Shown here: positions 16,138 to 24,806 of the stretch, piece after piece
Numbering within the stretch: position 1 is the stretch's first letter
How the letters are laid out: each line of letters begins with the position of its first letter
Source: an uncultured Acidobacteriota bacterium
Lineage (GTDB): Bacteria > Acidobacteriota > Thermoanaerobaculia > Gp7-AA8
Reading direction: 5' to 3'
Length of the DNA: 61,812 nucleotides
Assembly: GCA_937870635.1 (NCBI GenBank)
Contig: CALMZP010000099.1
Coordinates: 1 to 61,812, forward strand
Made by a program: the position numbers and the translations under genes
Notes under the pieces: generated by a model
The model's database searches: none
Told to the model about the DNA's origin: nothing
Seen by the model: only the letters and a program-made list of their open reading frames with translations

Positions 16138-18764
16138 TACCCAGTATTTCTCATCCCCGCCGCAATCCCGTTCACGGTGATCACGAATGCGTCGCGGAGC
16201 GTCGGGTCGGGGTTCGAGCGATAGCGACGCAGGATCTCGGCCTGGACGAGGTTGATCGGGTCGACGTAGGGATTGCGCACGTCGATCGAACGGCGGAGGA
16301 CGCGATTCGTTTCCAGCAGCCGTTCGTGCCCGGTCACCCGGCGGATCAGTTCACTCGTCCGTTCCAGGCGCGCGCGAAGGTCCTCGCCCACTTTCCGAAG
16401 GGACTCCGGAACGAGCACGCGGTCGTAATACGCAGCGATCCGCGGTTCTGCTTTGGCGAGCACCATCTCGGTGAGCTCGATCGTCGACCGGAAGAACTTC
16501 CAGTCCGCGAGCATCTCCTGCAGCATGGCCTCATCTGCGGCGGCGAGTGCGTCGCTCGTTCCGAGCCACGATGGGAGAAGAAGCCGGTTCTGCGTCCACG
16601 CGAACTGCCACGGAATCGCTCGGAGCGATCCGACCCCTTTCTTCGCGGCGCGCCTCGCCGGCCTGCTCCCGATGTTCACTTCACCCAGCTCCACCTCGGG
16701 CGTCGCCGCGCGGAAGTAGTCGAGAAACTCGGGAGTCTCGTAGACGACTGACCGATACGACCGCGCGGCTGCATCGGCCATGGCCTGGATCGCCGCGCGC
16801 CACGCACTCTTCGGTGGTTCGGGCGGCGCGAGTGTCGCGTCGACGGTCGCGGTCGTGTAGACCTCGAGGGTCCGCAGCGCGATTCCGATCATTCCGAATT
16901 CTGCCTGGATCATCTCGCCCTGCACGGTCACGCGCAGGCGTCCATCAACGGTTCCGGGGGGCTGGGAGCTGATGGCGACATAGGTGGGCCCGCCGCCGCG
17001 TCCGACGCTTCCGCCGCGACCGTGAAAAAGAGTCAGCTCCACGCCGGCCGCGCGAACCGCGTCCACGATGCGCTCCTGCGCCTGGAAGAGCTCCCACGCG
17101 GCGGCGAAACGCCCCGCATCCTTCGAAGAGTCGGAGTAGCCGACCATCACTTCCTGGCGTCCGGCGATGGCCTGGCGATACCAGTCGATGGCGAGCAGGT
17201 CGCGCATCGTGTTGCCGGCACCACGGAGATCGGCGATCGTTTCGAACAGCGGCACGATTCGGAGCGGCCGCGCCACCGCCGCTTCCTTCTGGAGGAGAGC
17301 GACGGCGAGGATGTCCGACGGTTGCGACGCCATCGTGATGACGTAGGCCCCGAGGGAGGAGGGGGCGATGGCGGCGATGGCGCGGAAGGTATCGAAGACG
17401 TCCTGCTCTTCATCCGTCAGCGCGATTCCCTGAGGCATGAGCGGACGGCGCGATGCCAGCTCGCGCAGGAGAAACTCCTGGCGGCGTTTTTCGTCCCACT
17501 CGCCATAATCGCCTTCGCCGAGCGCGCGCGTGATCGCGGCGAGCAGCGCCTTGTGGCGTGCCGCATCCTGACGGACGTCGAGTCGGACGAGCGATGAGCC
17601 GAATGTGTGGGCGCGCCGGATGAGGTCGAGGAGCCGTCCCTCAGCGATGATCCCGTTGCCGGTCTCATGGAGCGAGCGATAGCAGACCATGAGAGGCTCG
17701 AGAATCTCGGGGCTCGGAACGTGTCTCCAGCCACCTTCGACGCGGAGCGCTTCTTCGATGCGGAACCGCGCCTGCGCGATGCGGTCGCGGAGCCCTTTCA
17801 GCACGACGCGGTACGGTTCGCGTTCCTCGCCGGCGAGCTTCATCAGTTCCGGCGAGCCGCTGGTCATCGACAGCTCGGAACGGAGAGCGTCGATCTCGAT
17901 GACATATAGGTCCGCGGCGACCCATCGCGACAGCAGAGTCGCGTTGCCGGTCACGTCGGGCGTCACGTTGGGATTCCCATCGCGATCGCCGCCGATCCAC
18001 GATCCGAAGCGCACGGGAGTGGCGTCGATCGGGAGCGCGCGGCCGCTGTGTTTCTGGAGAGCCTCGTCGACGGCACGGAGATATTTCGGCAGCGCTTCCC
18101 ACAGCGACTGTTCGAAGATGAAGAGGCCGCCCTTCACTTCGTCCAGGGGAGTCGGCTTTTCATGGCGGACCTCGTCGGTTTCCCACGCGGCCGTGATCTC
18201 GCGGCGAAGGTCGTCGATGATGTCCTGCTCCTCGTCCGCCGTCAGATCGGAATGATCGCGTTGCGCGAGCAGGTCCGCGATTCTCTTGTACTTCTGCAAC
18301 AGCGTCCTCCGCACCACCTCGGTCGGATGCGCTGTGATGACGAGCTCGATGCGGAGCCGCGCGACGGCGTCGTACAGACGCTCCGAGGTGACGCCGGCGG
18401 CGATGAGACGCCCGAAGGTCTCGTCACAGGAACCAGGCTGCGGCGATGCGTGCGGGTCGCGCTGGTAGTCGCGGCGGCGCCGGACGCGGTGATGCTGCTC
18501 GGCGATGTTCGCGAGATTCAGGAAATGCGCGAAGGCCCGCGCGATGGGAAGCGACTCGGACGTCGGCCGCGGCTGGAGGATCTCGCCGAGCCGGTCGAAG
18601 TCGCCGCTGTTGCCCGCGCGCCCGCTCTTAGCGAGGGCGCGCACTTCTTCGACCATGCGGAAAAGCTCGGGACCTTCCTGCCGTTTGAGCGTCTCGCCAA
18701 GGAGGTCGCCGAGGAGGCGGACATCGTCGCGAAGACGTTTGTCGGAGGGAGGGGAGGCGGGCAT
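16137..18764 (-). CDS. ppc: Phosphoenolpyruvate carboxylase
   Basis: Start chosen at the ATG at 18764; the open frame continues 69 codons upstream through GC-rich repeat sequence without family similarity. The 875-residue product has the catalytic His146 in ELVITAHPTEVVRR, the GSWIGGDRDGNP loop, the Gly-rich FHGRGGSVGRGGGP, QGEMIQAEFG, and the diagnostic C-terminus GMRNTG. It converts PEP and bicarbonate to oxaloacetate, refilling the TCA cycle; aconitase (41948-44797) acts in the same cycle. It is a single-gene unit with repeat blocks on both sides. Confidence 0.97.
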   Translation of the reverse strand: MPASPPSDKRLRDDVRLLGDLLGETLKRQEGPELFRMVEEVRALAKSGRAGNSGDFDRLGEILQPRPTSESLPIARAFAHFLNLANIAEQHHRVRRRRDYQRDPHASPQPGSCDETFGRLIAAGVTSERLYDAVARLRIELVITAHPTEVVRRTLLQKYKRIADLLAQRDHSDLTADEEQDIIDDLRREITAAWETDEVRHEKPTPLDEVKGGLFIFEQSLWEALPKYLRAVDEALQKHSGRALPIDATPVRFGSWIGGDRDGNPNVTPDVTGNATLLSRWVAADLYVIEIDALRSELSMTSGSPELMKLAGEEREPYRVVLKGLRDRIAQARFRIEEALRVEGGWRHVPSPEILEPLMVCYRSLHETGNGIIAEGRLLDLIRRAHTFGSSLVRLDVRQDAARHKALLAAITRALGEGDYGEWDEKRRQEFLLRELASRRPLMPQGIALTDEEQDVFDTFRAIAAIAPSSLGAYVITMASQPSDILAVALLQKEAAVARPLRIVPLFETIADLRGAGNTMRDLLAIDWYRQAIAGRQEVMVGYSDSSKDAGRFAAAWELFQAQERIVDAVRAAGVELTLFHGRGGSVGRGGGPTYVAISSQPPGTVDGRLRVTVQGEMIQAEFGMIGIALRTLEVYTTATVDATLAPPEPPKSAWRAAIQAMADAAARSYRSVVYETPEFLDYFRAATPEVELGEVNIGSRPARRAAKKGVGSLRAIPWQFAWTQNRLLLPSWLGTSDALAAADEAMLQEMLADWKFFRSTIELTEMVLAKAEPRIAAYYDRVLVPESLRKVGEDLRARLERTSELIRRVTGHERLLETNRVLRRSIDVRNPYVDPINLVQAEILRRYRSNPDPTLRDAFVITVNGIAAGMRNTG

Positions 18765-18778
18765 GGAGCGAATTCTAT

Positions 18779-19022
18779 CCACCCGCCCCTGCCACCGTGA
18801 CGCCACCCACCCGTTCCTCCGTGACGCCCCCCGCCCTTCCCCCGTGACGCCACCGCCCGCCCGACCGTCGAGAGACGAATCGCGATTCGTGAAAAGATGT
18901 ACGCACTCTACGCGCACGCAACACGGGCGGTGGGGTGGCGGCGTCACGGGTGGGCGGATGGCGGGCGTCACGGCGGAGGGGTGGGTGGCATCACGGCGGC
19001 AGGGGTGGGCGGCGTCACGGCT
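18779..19022. repeat. GC-rich 23-24 base tandem repeats in inverted orientation
   Basis: 18779-18868 contains three repeats of 23-24 bases, each starting GTGACGCC followed by C-rich text. 18926-19020 contains three or four repeats with GTCACGG/ATCACGG followed by G-rich text, the reverse complement of the left array. They flank a unique core (about 18869-18925) and fill the divergent spacer between ppc and the zinc-ribbon gene, so the ppc promoter must lie in or next to them. Confidence 0.8.
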
Positions 19023-19036
19023 GGTAGGCTGGGGTC

Positions 19037-19522
19037 GTGGAACGCTACTGCTCGAACTGTCGCGCTGAGATCCCGCGGCGCGAAGAGGTTTGTCCCGCTT
19101 GCGGAACGTTTGCAGGCGAGGTGTTCGACGGGAAACTTCCCGGGCGCCGGCGACGCTTCCGATGGATCTTCGGGTTCCTGGCGATAGCCGGCATCACTGG
19201 GGCAGCGGGGATGATGCTGCTCCAGCGCCGGGCGCAACCGACCGAACTGACGACACCGCGGCCGGTCGCGGTCGTGACGGACCGCCCTGGCGGCTCGCGT
19301 CGCGCCGCCGGCGCCGTGGTGAACGAGGCGGAGGCAATTCGTCTTGTGCGCCGGCATCTCGTGGCGAAAGGGATCCGCAACGAGTGCATCGCAATCTCGA
19401 GCCAGGGCGTACGGGGCAAGGAGTACCGGCTGACAGCTGTCGACAGCTGCGAGCAAACGCGCCTCGGGCGATTCGTCGTGGACGGCCGGACTCAGGGCGT
19501 TCGTTCGGCGGGCGCGCGCTAG
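19037..19522 (+). CDS. Zinc-ribbon membrane protein, unknown function
   Basis: Translation from the GTG at 19037 gives 161 residues: an N-terminal zinc ribbon (CSNC at about 5-8 and CPAC at 19-22), a basic linker, one transmembrane helix (about 42-60), and an extracytoplasmic domain with EAIRLVRRHLVAKG and two Cys residues that could form a disulphide. The layout suggests a membrane sensor with a cytoplasmic metal site. It ends head-to-head with the Ser/Thr kinase gene, overlapping its stop by 4 bases. Confidence 0.7.
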   Translation: MERYCSNCRAEIPRREEVCPACGTFAGEVFDGKLPGRRRRFRWIFGFLAIAGITGAAGMMLLQRRAQPTELTTPRPVAVVTDRPGGSRRAAGAVVNEAEAIRLVRRHLVAKGIRNECIAISSQGVRGKEYRLTAVDSCEQTRLGRFVVDGRTQGVRSAGAR

Positions 19523-20775
19523 CGGTTGATGGCCCTGCGAATGCGGCGCAGGAGCTCGCGTGGTGTGATGTCTTTTTCTGCAGGGCTGCGCCGGCGGCGC
19601 GACCGCTCTGCGATTTCCTGCGCGGCGCGGTCGCGGCCCTCCTGTGCGGCGACACTGTGAGGATAGCGATCGAGGTAAGCGCCGTAGCCGCGGAGACTCT
19701 CCTCGTACCTGCCCTCATTGAAGAGCGCATCGGCCGCGTCGAGCGCGCGGCGCTTTTCTTCGAATTCCGCGAGCTGTGCGGAAGGGATCGTCACGGTCGG
19801 GCTCGGATCGATTCGGGAGGCGATGATGACGATCGGAATCGTACTCGCCGCAATCGCTGTCGCAATCACGAGCGCTGCCGTACGCGGAGCGAGACGTGGC
19901 GCCGGCTTCAGCCGGCGATTCTTCGCGGGCGAGGTGGCCGGCGCTCCACTTTCGCGGATCAGGCCCTCGACTCGTGCGAGCGCCTCGTCGGTGGACGGAC
20001 GGGCCGCGAGGTCCTTTTGAAGGAGCTGTGCGACGAGATCGCCCAGCGGTCCCTCTGCGCGCGGCGGTTCGGCGCGGAGGATGTTGTGGAGGATGACCGG
20101 GATTTCATTCGCGGCGAACGGCTTCGCTCCGATGAGCATCTCGTGCAGCACGACGCCGAGCGAGAAGAGATCGGAACGGGGCGAGATGGGTGCGCCGGTC
20201 ACCTGTTCGGGCGACATGTAGTTCGGTGTTCCGACGAGCGATCCGGCGACGGTCAGCGATGACTGCTCGGGACGGGCAATGCCGAAGTCGGCAATCTTCG
20301 CGCTGCCGTCGTCCGCGATGAGGATGTTCGCAGGCTTGATGTCCCGATGGACGATGCCGTTCGCGTGAGCGTAAGAGAGACCGCGAAGGATGTCGCGAGC
20401 GATGCGCAGTGTCGCATCGAGGGGGACTCCCCGCGGCTTGTGGCGATTCATGAGATCGAAGAGCGTTTCGCCGTCGACGAGCTCCATCGCCAGGAAGGAG
20501 ATGCGCTCGTCCTGGTAGCCCGCTTCGTACAGCGTGACGATATTCGGATGATGAAGCAGGCCGCCGACCTCGGCCTCGCGCTGGAGCCGGACGAAGAACT
20601 CGTGAGCCGACGTGCTGTCCTCGAAGTTCCGTTCGGTGAGGTGGATCACTTTCAGCGCGACGCGGCGGCCGATGCGGGTGTCACGCGCCAGATAGACGGT
20701 GCCGATCGCACCGCGCCCCAGGGGCCGCTCGATCTCGTAGTGTCCGATCGTTCGCGGTATTTCCGCAACACTCAT
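19519..20775 (-). CDS. Membrane Ser/Thr protein kinase (Hanks type) with C-terminal TPR-like tail
   Basis: The 418-residue protein has a complete kinase domain at about 12-270: Gly loop GRGAIGTV at 20-27, Lys42, HRDIKPAN with Asp145, DFG at 163-165 and the GTPNYMSPEQ activation segment. One transmembrane helix follows (about 299-320), then an extracytoplasmic helical tail resembling a TPR (ADALFNEGRYEESLRGYGAY) and a basic end. Its ATG overlaps the stop of the upstream MshEN-like gene (ATGA), so the two are likely produced together and may work in one signalling route. Confidence 0.93.
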   Translation of the reverse strand: MSVAEIPRTIGHYEIERPLGRGAIGTVYLARDTRIGRRVALKVIHLTERNFEDSTSAHEFFVRLQREAEVGGLLHHPNIVTLYEAGYQDERISFLAMELVDGETLFDLMNRHKPRGVPLDATLRIARDILRGLSYAHANGIVHRDIKPANILIADDGSAKIADFGIARPEQSSLTVAGSLVGTPNYMSPEQVTGAPISPRSDLFSLGVVLHEMLIGAKPFAANEIPVILHNILRAEPPRAEGPLGDLVAQLLQKDLAARPSTDEALARVEGLIRESGAPATSPAKNRRLKPAPRLAPRTAALVIATAIAASTIPIVIIASRIDPSPTVTIPSAQLAEFEEKRRALDAADALFNEGRYEESLRGYGAYLDRYPHSVAAQEGRDRAAQEIAERSRRRRSPAEKDITPRELLRRIRRAINR

Positions 20776-21461
20776 TCGCGATGTAGAACCCGCGAGAGCA
20801 CGGCATCAATTGCGTCGAGTTTGCGCTCGAGTTTGTCGATTGCCTTCGCAAGTGAGGCCACCTGATGCTCGATACGGTCCAGTTGCGACGGCTCTGCCGG
20901 AACATCGGGGCGTGGCGTGAAGATCTGAGTGCGCGATCCGGGACTCTCGTCGCCGACGGCGAAGGGCTGACGATGCGAGAAGAGCAGCGTCTCGGATCCG
21001 AACTCGAAGGGGGCCGGTTCCGCGGAGATCCGGTCCTTTGGATAGACGGCGTCGAGCACCTGAACCAGGTCGCTGTACCGCGCGATGACCGGCCGGATTT
21101 TCATGCCGGTGGCGATGTGCAGCGCGTCGAGAGCGCGCCGATCGAGCGGGTCGATCGTCGCCACGATGAGCTCATCGCCGTCCATGGCGATCGGCACCAC
21201 TTCGTATTCGCGCGCGAGCGCCGCGGGAACGCGTGAGGCCAGGGCTCCGGCTTCTTCCGCGGGAAGCGGATCGACGAGGGGGAAGCCAGTCGTCTTCGCC
21301 ATCCACTCCGCGAGACGCGCTTCGTTCAGGAGGCCCAGGTCGATCAGCGTCGGCGCCAGGCGCTTCTTGCGCACCTCTGCATCCCGCTGCGCAACAGCGA
21401 GCTGCATCGGCGATAGTGTTCGGGTCTCGACGAGGAGGTGTTCGAGGGATTCAGAGTTCAT
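20772..21461 (-). CDS. MshEN / GspE-N-like domain protein coupled to the Ser/Thr kinase
   Basis: From the ATG at 21461 (a TTG at 21473 is also in frame) the product is 229 residues. Residues about 15-130 form an MshEN-type domain as found at the start of PilB/GspE ATPases: KKRLAPTLIDLGLLNEARL, then FPLVDPLP, and ARYSDLVQVLDAVY at its end. MshEN domains of type IV pilus and type II secretion ATPases bind c-di-GMP through an RLGxxL...Q motif; here the Gly is Ala and the Gln is not conserved, so binding is uncertain. The C-terminus is a coiled coil. The ATPase domain is absent. Confidence 0.75.
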   Translation of the reverse strand: MNSESLEHLLVETRTLSPMQLAVAQRDAEVRKKRLAPTLIDLGLLNEARLAEWMAKTTGFPLVDPLPAEEAGALASRVPAALAREYEVVPIAMDGDELIVATIDPLDRRALDALHIATGMKIRPVIARYSDLVQVLDAVYPKDRISAEPAPFEFGSETLLFSHRQPFAVGDESPGSRTQIFTPRPDVPAEPSQLDRIEHQVASLAKAIDKLERKLDAIDAVLSRVLHRE

Positions 21462-21502
21462 TGCGTCAGACAATCGCGATCATACGGGAAAAGAGTGGTG
21501 CC

Positions 21503-21607
21503 GTTTTCACCACGGCGCATACAAAGAGCATAGAGAGGCACAGAGACCATTCCCCCCGGGCTTTCTCCGGGTGTCTCTATGCTCTCTGTGTCCTCGGTGG
21601 TGAAACG
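21503..21607. repeat. Long imperfect inverted repeat (TTTTCACCAC ... GTGGTGAAAC)
   Basis: Left arm 21503-21546 contains TTTTCACCAC and AGAGCATAGAGAGGCACAGAGA; right arm 21573-21607 contains TCTCTATGCTCTCTGTG and GGTGGTGAAAC. The arms pair with several mismatches around a C/G-rich loop. It fills the spacer between two divergent genes, where a promoter for each would be expected. Period-7 structure is not present. Confidence 0.8.
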
Positions 21608-21636
21608 ACCTCGACCATCCCTGTCACAATGGTCTC

Positions 21637-22665
21637 ATGCGAAGATTCCTCCCTGCCGCTGCCATGATCCTGGCGGGCTGTGCCACCGTGAACGAACACG
21701 CCATCGACTCGATCATGGGCGATTACGCCGGGCGGGACCGCCCCGGCGCGAGCGTTCTCATCTTTCGCGACGGCCGGAGCACGTTCCGTAAGGCGTATGG
21801 CATGGCGGATCTCGAAGAATCGAAGGCGGCCGCTCCAGACACGAATTACCGACTCGCCTCGATCACCAAACAGTTCACGGCCGCCGCGATTCTGCGGCTC
21901 GTCGAGTCGGGACGTTTGTCGCTCGACGACCGCGTGCGCTCACACTTTCCCTCGTTGCCCGTGGAAGCCAGCGAGGTCACCATCCGGCATCTCCTCACGC
22001 ACTCCTCCGGGCTCATCGATTACGAGGATGTGATGGCGGAAGACAGCGACCAGATTCACGATCGCGATGTGCTCCGTCTCCTCGATCACCAGCGGTCGAC
22101 GTATTTCGCCGCGGGCACCGGATATCGCTACAGCAACACCGGCTACGCGCTGCTCGCGCTCCTCGTCGAGCAGATCTCCGGGATGACCTTTGCCGGGTTT
22201 CTCGACCGCGAGATCTTCGAACGTCTGGCGATGTCCGACACCGTCGCGCATCAGGAAGGCGTGAGCGTCGTCGAGCGGCGCGCGTACGGATACAGCCGGG
22301 ACGGTTCGGGGTGGCGTCGCACGGACCAGAGCAGTACCAGCGCAGTCCTCGGCGATGGGGGAGTGTATTCATCGGTCGCGGATCTGGAGCGCTGGCTGGC
22401 TGCCCTCGATCGTGGCTCGTTTTCCGAGGCGGCCGTCCCGAGAGTGGCGACGGACGACCCGAAGATTCGGTATGGATATGGATGGCGGATCAGCGAGCAT
22501 CGGGGGAGGCGGACCGTCATGCATACCGGGGAAACCATCGGTTTCCGAAACGCCCTCGTGCGCTTTCCCGATCAGCGGCTTTCGATCGTGATTCTGACGA
22601 ACCGCAACGAGGGGAGGCCACTCGATCTGGTGTTCCGCATCGCCGACGTTCTGATGCCCGAGTGA
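21637..22665 (+). CDS. Serine hydrolase of the beta-lactamase / class C penicillin-binding family, lipoprotein
   Basis: The 342-residue product has a type II signal peptide with lipobox LAGC (Cys15) and the three motifs of the family: SxxK at Ser75-Lys78 (SITK), YSN at 165-167, and an HTG box (MHTGETIGFRN) near 285-296. Class C-like relatives include esterases, D-aminopeptidases and peptidoglycan hydrolases; true beta-lactamase activity is not implied. It is probably anchored in the periplasm or outer membrane. ATG start at 21637; no operon partner is evident except the small gene 81 bases downstream. Confidence 0.9.
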   Translation: MRRFLPAAAMILAGCATVNEHAIDSIMGDYAGRDRPGASVLIFRDGRSTFRKAYGMADLEESKAAAPDTNYRLASITKQFTAAAILRLVESGRLSLDDRVRSHFPSLPVEASEVTIRHLLTHSSGLIDYEDVMAEDSDQIHDRDVLRLLDHQRSTYFAAGTGYRYSNTGYALLALLVEQISGMTFAGFLDREIFERLAMSDTVAHQEGVSVVERRAYGYSRDGSGWRRTDQSSTSAVLGDGGVYSSVADLERWLAALDRGSFSEAAVPRVATDDPKIRYGYGWRISEHRGRRTVMHTGETIGFRNALVRFPDQRLSIVILTNRNEGRPLDLVFRIADVLMPE

Positions 22666-22746
22666 TACCATCGCAGCTGAGACCCGAACTCTCGATCTCG
22701 CACACACTCCGTGCGCCTCGAAGAAATCCCCGGGCAGGAGAAACCC

Positions 22747-22911
22747 ATGGCAACTCCACGACCATCCGTGACCAAGCGGCAGCGTGAGCAGGTGAAGCGG
22801 GAAAAGCAGCGGATCAAGGCCGAAAAGCGCGCCCAGCGGAAGCAGGGCACGGGAGAACCGGAAGAGTCCGAATTCGAGTACCAGAACCACGACGAAATGG
22901 TGAACCGCTGA
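22747..22911 (+). CDS. Small basic/acidic helical protein (54 aa)
   Basis: The ATG at 22747 follows a good GCAGGAG site at 7-base spacing, which decides this start over an upstream in-frame ATG at 22711. The product is highly charged: a Lys/Arg/Gln-rich helix (TKRQREQVKREKQRIKAEKR) and an acidic tail ending in NHDEMVNR. It has no membrane segment. Its composition suggests a nucleic-acid- or ribosome-associated small protein, but no family or function is assigned. Confidence 0.65.
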   Translation: MATPRPSVTKRQREQVKREKQRIKAEKRAQRKQGTGEPEESEFEYQNHDEMVNR

Positions 22912-22914
22912 TCC

Positions 22915-23658
22915 TCACGCCTCCCATCTCGGTTCAGGAGTCTCCTCGGCCCGCTCGACGCTGACCTCGGCGAATCGCCGGATGAGCCGGCGCTCCTCGG
23001 TGGTCCCTTTCAGGTAGGTCTCACATAATTGCTCGACGTGGTCGGGGGGCTCCGTCGCCAGGACCGTAAACCCATCCTCAGGTTGTTCCGGCGATCGGCT
23101 CCACTTCTTTTCCCACCGGCGGTTGGCGATCAGGGTGCAGCGGGTGTATCCGCGATCGACCGCCACTTCCGCGGCGGGGATGTATCGCTGCGATTTCCTC
23201 TGCGACGGATCGATCCCCGCCGAGGCAACGACGCCGGACCGGAACACGGGCATGTTCTTTTCCGTGACCGGCCCGATGCCGCGCGCGTTCGCGACCTGTT
23301 CGGCAAGCGACCGCGAGACGATCGTCGCGACCATCTCGCGAAGGACGACGGCTGCGTCGCCCGCGTACTCGACGAACGAAAGGCCCGATTGGTAGACAGT
23401 CGTTCCTTCGTCACCATGTGCGAAGCGATGAACCCGGCACGACATGACCATCGCTTCGACCGCCACCTCGTTACCGAGCCACTCGAAGCGGAACCGCGCC
23501 TTTCGCCCGAGCTCGAGGCGCACGAAATGCTCGATGCGCGCGCCGGCATCGGTGATGTCGAGGATCACCGCGCCGGTCGTCCCGAACCGGGCGATCAGAC
23601 CGCGGCTGAGGAGGATGCGTTGTTTCTTACGTCGTTCCGGACCATTTTTGCGGGACAT
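22915..23658 (-). CDS. PilZ domain protein
   Basis: The 247-residue protein begins with an RRKKQR motif, the arginine cluster that binds c-di-GMP in PilZ domains, followed by a PilZ-like barrel (ITDAGARIEHFVRLELG, then a KARFRFEWLG strand). The usual D/NxSxxG is changed to DITDAGARIE. The second half (about 120-247) is not recognised and contains basic and acidic helical segments. Likely a cytoplasmic c-di-GMP receptor of unknown output. It converges closely with the small gene ending at 22911. Confidence 0.75.
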   Translation of the reverse strand: MSRKNGPERRKKQRILLSRGLIARFGTTGAVILDITDAGARIEHFVRLELGRKARFRFEWLGNEVAVEAMVMSCRVHRFAHGDEGTTVYQSGLSFVEYAGDAAVVLREMVATIVSRSLAEQVANARGIGPVTEKNMPVFRSGVVASAGIDPSQRKSQRYIPAAEVAVDRGYTRCTLIANRRWEKKWSRSPEQPEDGFTVLATEPPDHVEQLCETYLKGTTEERRLIRRFAEVSVERAEETPEPRWEA

Positions 23659-23687
23659 GGGGGCGCGGAGATTTTACTCCGCGGCCG

Positions 23688-24755
23688 TCAACGGACGAGG
23701 CCGATGAGCTTGCGGCCGAGGTCTTCCCCGTTCATGAATCCGACGAACTGCTCGGCGCCGGGGCCGTAAGCAAAGACAGGAACGGCCTCGCCGGTATGAG
23801 CCTTGGTCGCCCACACGAGCTCCATCTCGGAACCTTTCTCACGATGAATCTGTAGCCCACCGCACTCATGATCGGCTGCGACGATGAGCAGCACATCGTT
23901 GCGGGCGGCGGCGAAATCGAGCGCGATCCCGACGGCCTCGTCGAACGAGATCATGCTGTCGATGAACTTTTGCGTGTGATTGGCGTGCGAGGCGCCGTCC
24001 GTTCCTTCCTGCTCGACCACGAGGAAGAATCCTTCCGGATCTGGTGAGAGGCGATCGAGCGCCCATCGCGTCAGAACCGGAAGGCGGACCTCGGGAAAAT
24101 CGATTTCCTGCGGCTGAGTGTCGAAGACTGCAAGTACGCGGTCGCCCTTCACTGCTGCGAGCTCGGCAGCGGTCCTGGCGAGTGCGTAGCCCGCTGCGCC
24201 CGCCACTTGATCAATTGTGGGGCGTCCCTCGCTGCCGAAACGCGCGAGGCCGCCACCGGCGATGATCTCGGTGCCGCTCTCGAGCATCTGATCGACGATC
24301 AGGTCCGTTTCATATCGCGTCGGTGCGTGCGCCGCGAATGCCGCGGGGGTCGCGTCCCAGAAATTTGCCGTGGTGATGAGTCCCGTCGACTTCGAGAGTT
24401 GTTCGGCAGCCTGAAGTGCGGTGGGAAGGCGGTTGCCCGCGGCGTCCATGCTCAATGCGGTGTAGCGAACGCGAACGCCGGTAGCGAAGGCGGTCGCCGC
24501 CGACGCGGAGTCGGTGACGATCGAGTCGTCGAGCGGGCTGGTTGCGACGAGACCGGTGTAGGGAAGGCGTCCCGTCTGGAAATCGGCACCGCGAAGCATT
24601 CTGGCGACCGTGAAGTGAGCGGTGCCGGCGCCGTCAGCGATGAGGAAAATGATGCTGCGAGGAGTCGATGGAGAGATGGAAGTGTCTGGGGACGTAGCAG
24701 ATGCGCACGAAAGAGATACCAGGCAGACAATGGAAAGGACCGGTCGGGTCAACAT
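23688..24755 (-). CDS. Alkaline phosphatase family protein (PhoA-like), lipoprotein
   Basis: The 355-residue product has a short lipoprotein signal (lipobox VSLSC, Cys17) and the alkaline phosphatase core: metal ligand Asp41 (LIADGAG), nucleophile Ser83 in VTDSASAATAF, then EQEGTDGASHANH and AADHECGG with further metal ligands, and a late His in KAHTGEAVPVFAYG. The order and spacing match the PhoA superfamily. It releases inorganic phosphate from organic esters in the periplasm. The ATG at 24755 gives the signal peptide directly. It lies divergent from a PilZ gene 51 bases away. Confidence 0.92.
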   Translation of the reverse strand: MLTRPVLSIVCLVSLSCASATSPDTSISPSTPRSIIFLIADGAGTAHFTVARMLRGADFQTGRLPYTGLVATSPLDDSIVTDSASAATAFATGVRVRYTALSMDAAGNRLPTALQAAEQLSKSTGLITTANFWDATPAAFAAHAPTRYETDLIVDQMLESGTEIIAGGGLARFGSEGRPTIDQVAGAAGYALARTAAELAAVKGDRVLAVFDTQPQEIDFPEVRLPVLTRWALDRLSPDPEGFFLVVEQEGTDGASHANHTQKFIDSMISFDEAVGIALDFAAARNDVLLIVAADHECGGLQIHREKGSEMELVWATKAHTGEAVPVFAYGPGAEQFVGFMNGEDLGRKLIGLVR

Positions 24756-24806
24756 TGCGCGCGCGACGATATACCGTTTTTGGTAGACTGTGACATCCCT
24801 TCCGCG

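Noticed and set aside
18765-18971. The 69-codon N-terminal extension of PEP carboxylase.
   Set aside because: It runs through the GC-rich tandem repeats and matches no PEP carboxylase N-terminus; the ATG at 18764 gives the normal length.
21503-21607. Possible insertion sequence inverted repeats.
   Set aside because: There is no open frame between the arms, only a 26-base loop, so it is a hairpin rather than an IS.
21637-22665. Calling the SxxK/YSN protein a beta-lactamase resistance gene.
   Set aside because: The motifs are shared by esterases and peptidases of the same fold; no feature supports antibiotic hydrolysis.
24207-24806. Upstream extension of the PilZ gene ending at 25145.
   Set aside because: It lies antisense to the alkaline phosphatase gene and has no similarity; the ATG at 24807 gives a complete PilZ domain.
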